Source: JAMWDF01 sp964645405 (lineage in GTDB: Bacteria; Ratteibacteria; UBA8468; B48-G9; DSTR01). Taken from it: 64,000 bases of DNA. Made by a program: the position numbers and the translations under genes. The notes below the pieces were generated by a model. That model ran no database searches. It was not told the origin of the DNA and saw nothing but the letters and a program-made list of their open reading frames with translations. Location of the stretch: positions 27,667-91,666 of the forward strand of contig CAZYCA010000028.1 in NCBI GenBank assembly GCA_964645405.1, in the 5' to 3' direction. Of the stretch, positions 26,792 to 35,245 are shown piece after piece (the first letter of the stretch is position 1; each line of letters starts with the position of its first letter).

Positions 26792-27636
26792 GTTTAAACA
26801 CAAAAATTTCCTGGAAGATAAAGGGGAAAACTCTGGTCCTGGAAAAACCTGCGATTATGGGTATTGTCAATGTCACGCCTGATTCCTTTTATGATGGTGG
26901 TCTGTATGAGGAAACTGAGAAGGCTGTAGAAAAAGCCTTAAGTCTGGTAGAGGAAGGTGCTGATGTGATAGATATCGGTGGTGAATCCACCCGGCCAGGA
27001 AGTCAACCGGTGACTGAGGAAGAAGAAAAAAGAAGGGTGTTGCCGGTCATTGAGAAACTGGCGGCGAAAACCACAGTACCTATCTCCTGTGATACCTATA
27101 AATCCAGCGTAGCCACAGCAGCTTTGCAGTCCGGTGCCAGTATCATCAACGATATCTCCGCTTTTCGGTTTGACTCAGACCTTATTCAGGTCATAAAAGA
27201 GCAGGAGGCAGGAGTAGTTTTGATGCATATGTCAGGCACACCAGCTACAATGCAACAATCTCCCTACTACCAGGATGTTATCTCAGAAATAAGGCTTTTT
27301 CTGAAGGAAATTTTTGAAAAACTGGTAAAAACAGGAATCAAACCAGAGAGTATTGTGCTGGACCCGGGTATCGGCTTTGGAAAAAGGGTACAGGACAATC
27401 TCCGTATTTTAAGAAATGCTTCTGCCTTCCAGATTGGCGGTCGTCCGGTGCTGATTGGTGCTTCCAGAAAATCCTTCATCGGGGCTATCTCTAACGTTCC
27501 TCCGCAGCAGCGTCTACCAGGTTCTCTGGCTGCGGCTTTAATAGCTCTGGAATCAGGAGCGTTTATCTTTCGCGTTCACGATGTTAGAGAAACCAGACTG
27601 GCTTTAGAAGTTGCCTGGGCTATTCTAAACTCTTAG
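26788..27636 (+). CDS. folP: Dihydropteroate synthase
   Basis: DHPS joins p-aminobenzoate to dihydropterin pyrophosphate in folate synthesis. The signature segments are IMGIVNVTPDSFYDGG, DVIDIGGESTRPGS, INDISAFRFD, VVLMHMSGTPATMQ, VLDPGIGFGK and the Lys-Ser segment LIGASRKSFIG. The gene overlaps the stop of the class II aldolase by 4 bases. At 282 residues it is of usual length. Confidence 0.95.
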   Translation: MSLNTKISWKIKGKTLVLEKPAIMGIVNVTPDSFYDGGLYEETEKAVEKALSLVEEGADVIDIGGESTRPGSQPVTEEEEKRRVLPVIEKLAAKTTVPISCDTYKSSVATAALQSGASIINDISAFRFDSDLIQVIKEQEAGVVLMHMSGTPATMQQSPYYQDVISEIRLFLKEIFEKLVKTGIKPESIVLDPGIGFGKRVQDNLRILRNASAFQIGGRPVLIGASRKSFIGAISNVPPQQRLPGSLAAALIALESGAFIFRVHDVRETRLALEVAWAILNS

Positions 27637-27644
27637 GATAAACC

Positions 27645-28091
27645 ATGCGGTTTTTGTGTTTGGATATCGGCGAAAAAAGAATCGGGATTGCCATCAGTGA
27701 TGAGACAGGAACTTTAGCCCGGGGGTTGGCTACCGTGGAAAGAAACGGACAGGAATATAAAAGGCTGGCAGAAATAGTGAGAGAAAACCAGCCAGAAAAA
27801 ATTATTTATGGACTCCCTCTCAGGCTGGATGGTTCTTTCAGCCTGCAGACAGAAAAAACCCTTGCCTTTATTGAAAAGCTGAAAAAGGTCGTGGATTTAC
27901 CCTTAATACCCTGGGATGAGAGACTTTCCACCACCCAGGCAGAAAATATTCTTCTCATGGCAGACTTAAGCCGGAAAAAAAGAAAAAGACTACGGGATAA
28001 ACTTTCTGCCCAGATTATTCTTCAGAGTTATTTAGAAGCCACTGGAAATTTCAGTCACGGGCCGTCTTCCACGCCAGACCAACAGCCTTAG
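27645..28091 (+). CDS. ruvX: Holliday junction resolvase-like protein RuvX (YqgF)
   Basis: This 148-residue RNase H-fold protein has the family motifs LCLDIGEKRIGIAISDETG, IIYGLPLRLDGS and LIPWDERLSTTQAEN, with the conserved acidic residues. YqgF proteins act in pre-16S rRNA processing or junction resolution. The C-terminal 40 bases overlap the 3' end of the convergent malic enzyme gene. Confidence 0.92.
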   Translation: MRFLCLDIGEKRIGIAISDETGTLARGLATVERNGQEYKRLAEIVRENQPEKIIYGLPLRLDGSFSLQTEKTLAFIEKLKKVVDLPLIPWDERLSTTQAENILLMADLSRKKRKRLRDKLSAQIILQSYLEATGNFSHGPSSTPDQQP

Positions 28092-29220
28092 CCACCTTCC
28101 TTGCCACCTTCTTATCCAGGGCAGAAGGGATAATAAAGTCAGGAGAAAGCCGGTTTTCCGGTACGCAGGAAGCAATGGCGTAACTGGCGGCTTTTTTCAT
28201 CTCTTCTGTAATCGCACCAGCCCGGGCATCAAGAGCACCACGGAAGATACCAGGGAAAGCAAGAAGGTTATTAATCTGGTTGGGAAGGTCACTTCGCCCG
28301 GTCCCGGTCACGAAAGCACCGGCTTTTTTTGCCTCCTCCGGCATAATCTCCGGAACAGGATTGGACATAGCAAAAACAATGGAATTTTTGTTCATCCGGG
28401 CAACCATCTGTCTGGTAACCAGATTTGGTGCACTTACTCCAATGAAGACATCAGCTCCGTTCAGCGCATCAGCCAGACTTCCTTTACCCACATCTAACAG
28501 AAACGGGGTGATACTTTTTTTTGCTGGATTCATATGGCAGCGTCTTCCCTGGTAAATAATACCCTGCCGGTCACAGAGAATTAATTTTCTGGCACCAGCA
28601 TTATGGAGGAAACGGACAATAGCAATTCCTGCTGCTCCAGCCCCATTAACCACAATCCGCACCTGAGAAAGTTTTTTGCCTACCAACTTCAAGGCATTAA
28701 TCAACCCTGCCAGAACCACCACTGCGGTCCCATGCTGGTCATCATGAAAAACTGGTATTTTCAGTTGTTTCTTAAGAGCTTCTTCTATCTGAAAACATCT
28801 GGGGCTGGAAATGTCTTCCAGATTAATACCTCCCAGTCCTGGAGAAATAAGAACCACTGTGTTGACAATATCTTCCACCTTCTGACTGTCAATACAGATG
28901 GGGATAGCATCTATACCGGCAAATTCTTTGAAAAGGATGGCTTTGCCTTCCATTACCGGTAAAGCCGCTGCCGCGCCAATATCTCCTAAACCTAAGACTG
29001 CACTCCCGTCGGTGATTACTGCCACCGTATTCCATTTCCGGGTATAGGTGTAAACAGATTCCGGGTCCTGAGAGATTCTCCGGCAGGGTTCTGCTACACC
29101 AGGGGTGTAAGCTAAAGAAAGGTTTTCTTTATCCTTCAAAGGCACCCGGGAACATATCTCCAACTTCCCCCTTACACGCTGGTGCAGTTTCAAAGCCCTA
29201 AGGTAGATATCAGCTTTCAT
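28051..29220 (-). CDS. NAD(P)-dependent malic enzyme (short form)
   Basis: This enzyme decarboxylates malate to pyruvate with NAD(P)+. The 389-residue protein is the short bacterial form lacking a phosphotransacetylase domain. Key segments are SLAYTPGVAEPCRRI, GSAVLGLGDIGAAAALPVMEGKA, the metal and substrate region VFHDDQHGTAVVVLAGL, the Rossmann GAGAAGIAIVRFL and FAMSNPVPEIMPEEA. The ATG at 29220 is preceded by a GTG that could also be used. Next upstream on the same strand is hppA. Its 3' end overlaps ruvX by 41 bases. Confidence 0.93.
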   Translation of the reverse strand: MKADIYLRALKLHQRVRGKLEICSRVPLKDKENLSLAYTPGVAEPCRRISQDPESVYTYTRKWNTVAVITDGSAVLGLGDIGAAAALPVMEGKAILFKEFAGIDAIPICIDSQKVEDIVNTVVLISPGLGGINLEDISSPRCFQIEEALKKQLKIPVFHDDQHGTAVVVLAGLINALKLVGKKLSQVRIVVNGAGAAGIAIVRFLHNAGARKLILCDRQGIIYQGRRCHMNPAKKSITPFLLDVGKGSLADALNGADVFIGVSAPNLVTRQMVARMNKNSIVFAMSNPVPEIMPEEAKKAGAFVTGTGRSDLPNQINNLLAFPGIFRGALDARAGAITEEMKKAASYAIASCVPENRLSPDFIIPSALDKKVARKVAKAVGLAWKTARD

Positions 29221-29229
29221 CACGCCTTA

Positions 29230-31362
29230 TCAAAATAGGGAAAACTGAATGACCAGACCTACAAAAACAATAGAAACAATGGAAAGCAGTTTAATCAAAA
29301 TATTTAATGATGGACCTGCTGTATCCTTAAAGGGGTCTCCCACGGTATCACCGATGACTGCTGCCTTGTGGGCATCTGTTCCTTTACCACCTAAATTTCC
29401 TTTTTCAATATACTTTTTGGCATTATCCCAGGAAGCACCGCTGTTAGCCATCATCAGTGCCACTGCAAAACCAGCAGTTAAAGCACCTATCTGCACTCCC
29501 AACATCGCCTCTACTCCCAGAAAAAGACCGGAGACAATCGGCAGACAGATGGCCAGGACTGAAGGAAGGACCATTTCTTTTTGTGCTACCTTTGTACAGA
29601 TATCCACAGCTTTAGCATAATCCGGCCTGGCTTTACCTTCCAAAAGTCCAGGAATACTTTTGAACTGCCGCCGCACCTCCTGAACAATCTCCCGGGCTGC
29701 CTGTCCCACTGCCCTTAGCGCCATGGAAGAGAAGAAAAAAGGGAACATCGCGCCCAGGAAAAATCCAGCCACCATATTTACATTCATCACGGAAAGGCTT
29801 AAACTGCCACCAACAATACCTACATGTTCCCGGAAAGCCGCAATCAGAGCCAAAGCAGTTAAGGCAGCTGACCCAATGGCAAATCCCTTTCCGGTAGCTG
29901 CGGTGGTATTACCGAGGGCATCCAGAGCATCTGTTCTCTGTCTCACTAAAGGAGCCTGGTGACTCATCTCCGCATTTCCGCCAGCATTATCAGCCACCGG
30001 ACCATAACAATCAGTCGCTAAAGTAATTCCCAGAGTACTGAGCATTCCTACCCCTGCCAGACCTACTCCGTAAAGTCCCACGGCTGGATTGGAAATTCCC
30101 CCGGGTAGTACATAGGCTAAAATCATCGCCACCACCACAGTGAGAACCGGTGCCACTGTGGAAAACATTCCCACAGAAAGACCTTCCAGAAGAAGGGTGG
30201 CTGTTCCCGTGGTAGATGCTTCAGCAACTCGCCTGGTTGGCCTGTAGGTATCCGAAGTAAAAAATTCCGTGAAAAAACCAATGATTACTCCGGCACCCAG
30301 CCCGCTTAAGATAGCTCCATAAAGCCCCACATAATCTCTCCCCAGGATTTTAACTACAGCAAAATAACTGCAGATGGCTACCAGAAGTGCTGTAGTGTAA
30401 ATACCCCTGCGTAAAGCCACCAGAAGATTTGCCTGGGTGGCTTCTTCTCCTGCTTTTACCAGAAAAGAACCGATAATGGAAGCCACCACACCTATGGTCG
30501 CCAGAGTCAGAGGCAGACAGACACCCGGAATACTCAAGCCTGCCGCAAAAGCCAGTGCCATGGTGGCAATAATAGAATCAGCGTAAGATTCATAAAGGTC
30601 AGCACCCATGCCTGCGATGTCTCCAACATTATCACCCACATTGTCAGCAATTACTGCGGGATTGCGGGGGTCATCTTCCGGAATACCTGCTTCTACCTTA
30701 CCAACCAGGTCTGCACCGACATCAGCACCTTTGGTATAAATCCCGCCACCAACCCTGGCAAAAAGAGCCTGGGAACTGGCACCCATACCAAAACACAGCA
30801 TAGTAGAGGTAATCTCCCGCAAGCGACCTTCTACATCAAGGGGTTTAATTCTGGTGTAGTACCAGGTGAGAAGGTTATACCAGATACTGATATCTAAAAG
30901 TGCCAGTCCCACCACCACAAGGCCCATGACCAGTCCAGAGGAGAAAGCAATCCTTAATGCCCCATTTAAGGAAGTCCTGGCAGCAAAGGCTGTCCGTGCG
31001 GAGGACCGGGTAGCAATACTCATCCCAATATAACCGCTTAAACCGGAGAAAAAACCACCGGTAAGAAAAGCAAAAGGAACAAAAATAGGCAGAAAAGTAC
31101 CACCTTTGCTGGTAGGTGTGAGCGCAAGAATTAAGAGTATGGTAAAAACCACAGCAAAGAAAATGGAAACTCCAGCATACTGGCGCCTGAGATAGGCTCT
31201 GGCGCCAATCCTCACCGCTTCCGCAATTTCTACCATCTCCGGAGTGCCTTCCTTCTCCTTCAGAATCAGAAAGACAAGGAATCTGGTGAAAAGTAAAGCC
31301 AGAATAGAACCGGCAATCGTGATTACCTGAGAGAAGACTACGGTTGCCTGCGAGTACTGCAT
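29230..31362 (-). CDS. hppA: Membrane-bound ion-translocating pyrophosphatase
   Basis: HppA hydrolyses pyrophosphate and pumps H+ or Na+ across the inner membrane. The 710-residue protein has about 16 membrane spans and the catalytic loops KGADVGADLVGKVEAGIPED, DNVGDNVGDIAGMGADLYES and TDCYGPVADNAGGNAEM, with a final GDTVGDPFKDTAGPSLN. The segment DALGNTTAATGKGFAIGS has Ala rather than Lys before the GKG, the pattern associated with the K+-dependent class; H+ versus Na+ specificity is not decided. An AGGAGG site precedes the ATG. Confidence 0.95.
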   Translation of the reverse strand: MQYSQATVVFSQVITIAGSILALLFTRFLVFLILKEKEGTPEMVEIAEAVRIGARAYLRRQYAGVSIFFAVVFTILLILALTPTSKGGTFLPIFVPFAFLTGGFFSGLSGYIGMSIATRSSARTAFAARTSLNGALRIAFSSGLVMGLVVVGLALLDISIWYNLLTWYYTRIKPLDVEGRLREITSTMLCFGMGASSQALFARVGGGIYTKGADVGADLVGKVEAGIPEDDPRNPAVIADNVGDNVGDIAGMGADLYESYADSIIATMALAFAAGLSIPGVCLPLTLATIGVVASIIGSFLVKAGEEATQANLLVALRRGIYTTALLVAICSYFAVVKILGRDYVGLYGAILSGLGAGVIIGFFTEFFTSDTYRPTRRVAEASTTGTATLLLEGLSVGMFSTVAPVLTVVVAMILAYVLPGGISNPAVGLYGVGLAGVGMLSTLGITLATDCYGPVADNAGGNAEMSHQAPLVRQRTDALDALGNTTAATGKGFAIGSAALTALALIAAFREHVGIVGGSLSLSVMNVNMVAGFFLGAMFPFFFSSMALRAVGQAAREIVQEVRRQFKSIPGLLEGKARPDYAKAVDICTKVAQKEMVLPSVLAICLPIVSGLFLGVEAMLGVQIGALTAGFAVALMMANSGASWDNAKKYIEKGNLGGKGTDAHKAAVIGDTVGDPFKDTAGPSLNILIKLLSIVSIVFVGLVIQFSLF

Positions 31363-31429
31363 TTTTCCTCCTAGTTGAAATTGTTATTTAATAGTACCGA
31401 GATGAAGACAGAAAAGTTTATAATTAACC

Positions 31430-31507
31430 CGGGAGAGGAAAACAACATTTTTCCTGAGCACAAAGGCTCAAAAAGGAGTATGTTTTCTGCTTTTATTTTC
31501 TCTCCCG
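31430..31507. repeat. Inverted repeat forming a long structured stem beside the decayed transposase
   Basis: CGGGAGAG at 31430-31437 (with AAAA to 31442) is matched by TTTTCTCTCCCG at 31496-31507, leaving one bulged base. Between them, CCTGAGC and GCTC-aaa-AGG (31453-31476) form an inner hairpin. The element lies between hppA and recognisable transposase coding sequence and overlaps the probable start of the latter. It may be a relic of an IS non-coding end or a 5' regulatory structure. Confidence 0.5.
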
Positions 31508-32465
31508 TTGCGGGTACAATACTACTGTGGTTAATACCTATAAGGTGAAACAGTTTTTCAAGTTTGTCACGGATAAGCCGACCAAGACCGACAACAAAGA
31601 TGCCAGGGTAATATGCCAGTTTGTCCAGTATCAGGGACAACAGCCAGACAGCTTTCCTGAAGAAGAAAAGTATCAACTGAGATACCTGGTAAGAGAAAAG
31701 GAAACTCTTACCCGGGAGATTGCCAGAACAAAAACTGAAATCAGCAGAATACTGAGTCTGGTTTTCCCTGAACTGGAAAGACAGACATAACTGTTCAGTA
31801 CCGGCCTTGTCAATCTCCTGGAACAGTTTCCTTCGGCTCATTCCATCAGGCAGACACCACAGAAAAAGTTTATCACCAAAGCAGAGAAACTTCTTTCTTC
31901 TGATGGTCAGGGGAGAAAACTTTCTCTTACCGCACAACAGATTTATCAGATGGCCAGCTCTTCCATCGCCCACCACTTCCCTCTGTATGAACAACTGCTG
32001 CTGATGAAGATTGAATTCTGGAAAACCCTTGTTGCCCGGAGGAATGAAGTCAATCCTCTCCTTTCTCAGACGGCAGAGAGGTTTTTCAGAGAGGAAATAG
32101 AGATACTCTGTTCCATTCCCGGTATCGGTAAACAAAGTGCTATCTATTTCCTCAGTGAAATTGTTGATATCAGAAGGTTTGACGGGTGGAGAAAACTGAT
32201 TGGTTTTTGCGGTCTGGACCCGGTCATCAAACAGGCGGGTAATTACAGCGGAAGATGCAAGCTCTCCAAAAGAGGTAACAGCCACGCCAGAAGAGTTGTC
32301 TTTATCATGGCCAGTTGTGTCAAAAGAAGCTGCCCTTACTTCACTGCTTACTACCGGAAAAAGAGAGAGGAAGGCAAATCTTATATTGAGGCAGTTGTGG
32401 CTACCTCCACTAAACTGCTCAGAACAATCTTTGCCTTGCTCAAGGAAAAAAGGAGGTTTATTTAG
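31457..32465 (+). pseudogene. IS110-family transposase remnant (in-frame stop, N-terminus missing)
   Basis: One frame runs through the region with a single in-frame TAA at 31788-31790. Before it, VVNTYKVKQFFKFVTDKPTK then TDNKDARVI matches the end of the IS110 DEDD catalytic domain. After it, LFSTGLVNLLEQFPSAHSI leads into the Transposase_20 domain: SIPGIGKQSAIYFLSEI, LIGFCGLDPVIKQAG and GNSHARRVVFIMA. The first 60-80 residues with the leading catalytic acidic residues are not found. It is inserted on the strand opposite to hppA and pth, and its 3' end overlaps the last codons of pth. The element cannot make a full active transposase. Confidence 0.85.
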
Positions 32466-33078
32466 CTGCTCCATTTCTTATAGTTGACTCCTTATCCTTT
32501 TCCTGGTTCCTTTGGGGCAAGCTATTCCATCTGGTCATAGCTTTCTCCAGACCCAGTATGATAATATCTTTACAGGCACAGGCTGCTTTCTCCACTACCG
32601 GGCTGATAACTTTTTCTTCTTCCGGGGTGAAATCGGAAAGCACAAAATCAGTTCTGGAAACAGGCAGCTTTTGCTGGCCAATGCCTATCCTTACCCGTAC
32701 CAAATCGTTTCTTCCTAACTGAGAAACAATGGAAAGAAGCCCTTTATGGGTCCCTGGTCCACGACTGGCTGTGATTTTCAAGTTTCCCAGGGGCAAATCT
32801 AAATCATCATGAACAAAAATCAGGTTTTCCGGGGATTCCTTTGCGTTTTCCAGAACCATTTCTACTGCTTTTCCACTTTCGTTCATAAAAGTTAATGGTT
32901 TCACCAGCCACACTTCCTGGCTGCCAACGTTAACAATCCAGCTCTGGTAAAGACTTTCCTTTCCTTTTTTAATAATCCGGTTTTCCCCGATAAGAAAATC
33001 AATTACCCGCCAGCCAACATTATGCCGTGTTCTCTCATACTCCCTTCCTGGATTGCCCAGTCCAACAATGATTTTCAC
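32458..33078 (-). CDS. pth: Peptidyl-tRNA hydrolase
   Basis: Pth releases tRNA from stalled peptidyl-tRNA. The 206-residue protein has the signature IVGLGNPGREYERTRHNVGW with the catalytic His, KPLTFMNESGKAVE, FVHDDLDLPLGNLK and GTHKGLLSIVSQL. The last codons (STIRNGAAK) lie against or within the 3' end of the IS110 remnant, so the original C-terminus may have been altered by the insertion. The gene follows rplY on the minus strand, the common bacterial order. Confidence 0.95.
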   Translation of the reverse strand: MKIIVGLGNPGREYERTRHNVGWRVIDFLIGENRIIKKGKESLYQSWIVNVGSQEVWLVKPLTFMNESGKAVEMVLENAKESPENLIFVHDDLDLPLGNLKITASRGPGTHKGLLSIVSQLGRNDLVRVRIGIGQQKLPVSRTDFVLSDFTPEEEKVISPVVEKAACACKDIIILGLEKAMTRWNSLPQRNQEKDKESTIRNGAAK

Positions 33079-33089
33079 TGCTGGTGGTC

Positions 33090-33791
33090 TCAGCTCTTTT
33101 CTTCCTGTTGTCTGGCTTCTTCTTTCATTTTCCGGCGTTCTTCAGCCTGCTGTTCGCTGATGACCTCAGGCTCAGTGGTAGCCGGGGCTTCTTCTACTGC
33201 CTCGGCAGGAGCAACTTCTTCCTTAACAGGAGCCAGAATAGCCACGATGACACGTTCTGGATCTTCCAGAATCTTAATTGTCTCTGGCAGTTTTAAGTCT
33301 TTCACCAGCATAGCATGTCCTATCCCCAGTCCGGAGATATCCACGGAGATGTTAGAAGGAAGATTAACCGGGAGAGCTTCCACCTTGATTTCCCTCAGCT
33401 CTTGCTCCAGAATTCCTCCCTGGTGTACCCCCGGTGCCTCCCCCACCAGCTGGACGGGTATTTCCATAACTACAGGCCTATCCATCCGTAACTGGTAGAA
33501 GTCAATATGCACAAGCTGCCCGGTGATGACATTTTTCTGTACTTCTTTAAGAATAGTCTTTATCTTCTCCTGTTTATTTCCCTCATCTTTCAAAATTAGT
33601 TCTGCCATCACGTTGTGACCCCGGAGATGCCGCAAAGCTGCGGCGGCAGTTTTTCCTTCCACTTTTAGAGGGACAGGTTCTTGCCCTGGTCCGTAAAGAA
33701 TACCAGGGATAAAACCTGCCTGCCGCAGTTTCCTGGCTACACCCTTTCCTTTTTCCTGCCTCTTTTCTGCCAGAAATTGAATCTCTTCCAT
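33090..33791 (-). CDS. rplY: 50S ribosomal protein L25, general stress (CTC) type
   Basis: The 233-residue protein has the 5S-rRNA-binding L25 domain (KGVARKLRQAGFIPGILYGPG) followed by the TL5/CTC C-terminal beta domain (MEIPVQLVGEAPGVHQGGIL) and an acidic Glu-rich tail ending in Lys/Glu repeats. The ATG at 33791 follows GGAGG directly. It is transcribed from its own promoter at 33824-33852 with pth downstream. Confidence 0.94.
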   Translation of the reverse strand: MEEIQFLAEKRQEKGKGVARKLRQAGFIPGILYGPGQEPVPLKVEGKTAAAALRHLRGHNVMAELILKDEGNKQEKIKTILKEVQKNVITGQLVHIDFYQLRMDRPVVMEIPVQLVGEAPGVHQGGILEQELREIKVEALPVNLPSNISVDISGLGIGHAMLVKDLKLPETIKILEDPERVIVAILAPVKEEVAPAEAVEEAPATTEPEVISEQQAEERRKMKEEARQQEEKS

Positions 33792-33823
33792 GTTAACCTC
33801 CAAAAATTTAGCTCAATGTAATA

Positions 33824-33852
33824 AGTTTAGCACACCTTCCTGCTGCAGACAA
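33824..33852 (-). promoter_or_regulatory. Promoter for rplY-pth
   Basis: Minus-strand TTGTCT (33847-33852), a 17-base spacer and TAAACT (33824-33829). The start is predicted near 33817, giving a leader of about 26 bases with GGAGG before the ATG. The -35 box is 6 bases from that of the divergent GH4 promoter. Confidence 0.65.
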
Positions 33853-33858
33853 CTTCAG

Positions 33859-33887
33859 TTGACTGTAAATTCCTGACAAAGTAAAAT
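33859..33887 (+). promoter_or_regulatory. Promoter for the GH4-gltX-padR operon
   Basis: Plus-strand TTGACT (33859-33864), a 17-base spacer and TAAAAT (33882-33887). The predicted start is near 33894, with a GGCGGAGGG ribosome-binding stretch before the ATG at 33913. Confidence 0.7.
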
Positions 33888-33912
33888 GGCTATCTGAACA
33901 GGCGGAGGGCAA

Positions 33913-35241
33913 ATGGCAAAGATTGCTTTTGTGGGAGCTGGAAGTTTCGGTTTCACGCGAGGACTGGTACGCGATATCCTTACCTTTCCCAACCTGAAGG
34001 ATGCCACCTTAGCCTTGCTGGATAAAGATGCAGAAAGATTGGGTTATATCAAGAAGGCAGTGGAGAAGATTATTCAGTTAGGCAACTATCCTGCCAGGGT
34101 TCAGGCTACTTGCGACCGCAAAGAAGCTCTCCAGGGGGCTTCTGCTGTCATCTGCACTATTCTGGCTTCACCGGTCAGTGTCTGGAGAAAGGATATTGAA
34201 ATCCCTAAAAAATACGGAGTGGATACCAACATCGGAGATACCAGAAGTGTTTCTGGAGTCTTCCGGGCTTTAAGAACTATCCCGGTGATGCTGGAAATCT
34301 GCCATGACATAGAAAGATACTGTCCGCAGTCAGTTTTGCTTAACTACACCAACCCTATGGGTATGCTTTGCCGGGCGATGCAGAAAAAAACGAAAGTCCG
34401 GGTAGTGGGCCTGTGCCACAGCGTTCAGGGAACAGTTCAGATGCTGGCCCGGTGGCTGAATGCCCCCTTAGAAGAAATTACTTATCTCTGTGCTGGTATT
34501 AACCATCAGGCCTGGTTAATAGAGTTTCGCTGGAAAGGTAAAGATGCGTATCCTTTGTTGCGAAAGATTATCACCCGTAACAGAAAAATCTACCGGGAAG
34601 AAATTGTGCGCAATGAGATGTTTCTCCACTTAGACTATTATGTGACAGAATCCAGCGGCCACAACTCAGAATATAACTGGTGGTTTCGGAAAAGGCCTGA
34701 TTTGATTGAGAAATATTGCACCAGGGGAACCGGCTGGAATCCTGGAGTTTATGCTTATATCCTGAAAAATTATCTGAAAAGGGAAAAAACCTGGCGCCAG
34801 CAGATTAAAGAATGGCTGGAAAATCCTCAGCCTATTTCCCTGGAGAGGGGACATGAGTTTGCCGCTTATATTATCAGCGCGCTGCTTGGTGGCCAGCCTT
34901 TCCCTTTTAACGGGAATATTGCCAACACTGGTCTCATTCCCAATCTACCAGAGGCAGCCTGCGTGGAAGTACCGATTTGGGTTGACCGGCGTGGTTTCAA
35001 CCCTGTTTATGTAGGTCCGCTACCACCCCAGTGTGCAGCTTTAAACCAGATTAACCTTTATGTGGAAGAAATGGCGGTACAATCTGCTCTCACCGGCGAC
35101 CCAAAACTAACCTTCCAGGCTGTAGCCTATGACCCGCTGGTTGCCAGCGTTTTGTCTTTAGCAGAAATTAAGAAGATGGTTAAAGAAATGTTTTCCTTCA
35201 ACCAGCCGTATCTACCCCAGTTTAAGAAAATTGATTTCTGA
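33913..35241 (+). CDS. Glycoside hydrolase family 4 (alpha-galactosidase/alpha-glucosidase type)
   Basis: GH4 enzymes use NAD+ and a divalent metal to cleave glycosides by an oxidation-elimination mechanism. The 442-residue protein has the NAD motif IAFVGAGSFGFTRGLV, GDTRSVSGVFRALRT, LLNYTNPMGMLCRAM and the metal ligands Cys and His in GLCHSVQGT and INHQAW. The CHSVQG form is found in alpha-galactosidase, alpha-glucosidase and galacturonidase members. It acts in the cytoplasm, usually on imported disaccharides. gltX begins 4 bases after its stop, so they share the promoter at 33859. Confidence 0.9.
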   Translation: MAKIAFVGAGSFGFTRGLVRDILTFPNLKDATLALLDKDAERLGYIKKAVEKIIQLGNYPARVQATCDRKEALQGASAVICTILASPVSVWRKDIEIPKKYGVDTNIGDTRSVSGVFRALRTIPVMLEICHDIERYCPQSVLLNYTNPMGMLCRAMQKKTKVRVVGLCHSVQGTVQMLARWLNAPLEEITYLCAGINHQAWLIEFRWKGKDAYPLLRKIITRNRKIYREEIVRNEMFLHLDYYVTESSGHNSEYNWWFRKRPDLIEKYCTRGTGWNPGVYAYILKNYLKREKTWRQQIKEWLENPQPISLERGHEFAAYIISALLGGQPFPFNGNIANTGLIPNLPEAACVEVPIWVDRRGFNPVYVGPLPPQCAALNQINLYVEEMAVQSALTGDPKLTFQAVAYDPLVASVLSLAEIKKMVKEMFSFNQPYLPQFKKIDF

Positions 35242-35245
35242 AGCC

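Noticed and set aside
31371..32474. A 367-residue open frame on the minus strand across the IS region
   Set aside because: It is antisense to the IS110 transposase remnant, has no recognisable domain, and has the composition of a shadow frame.
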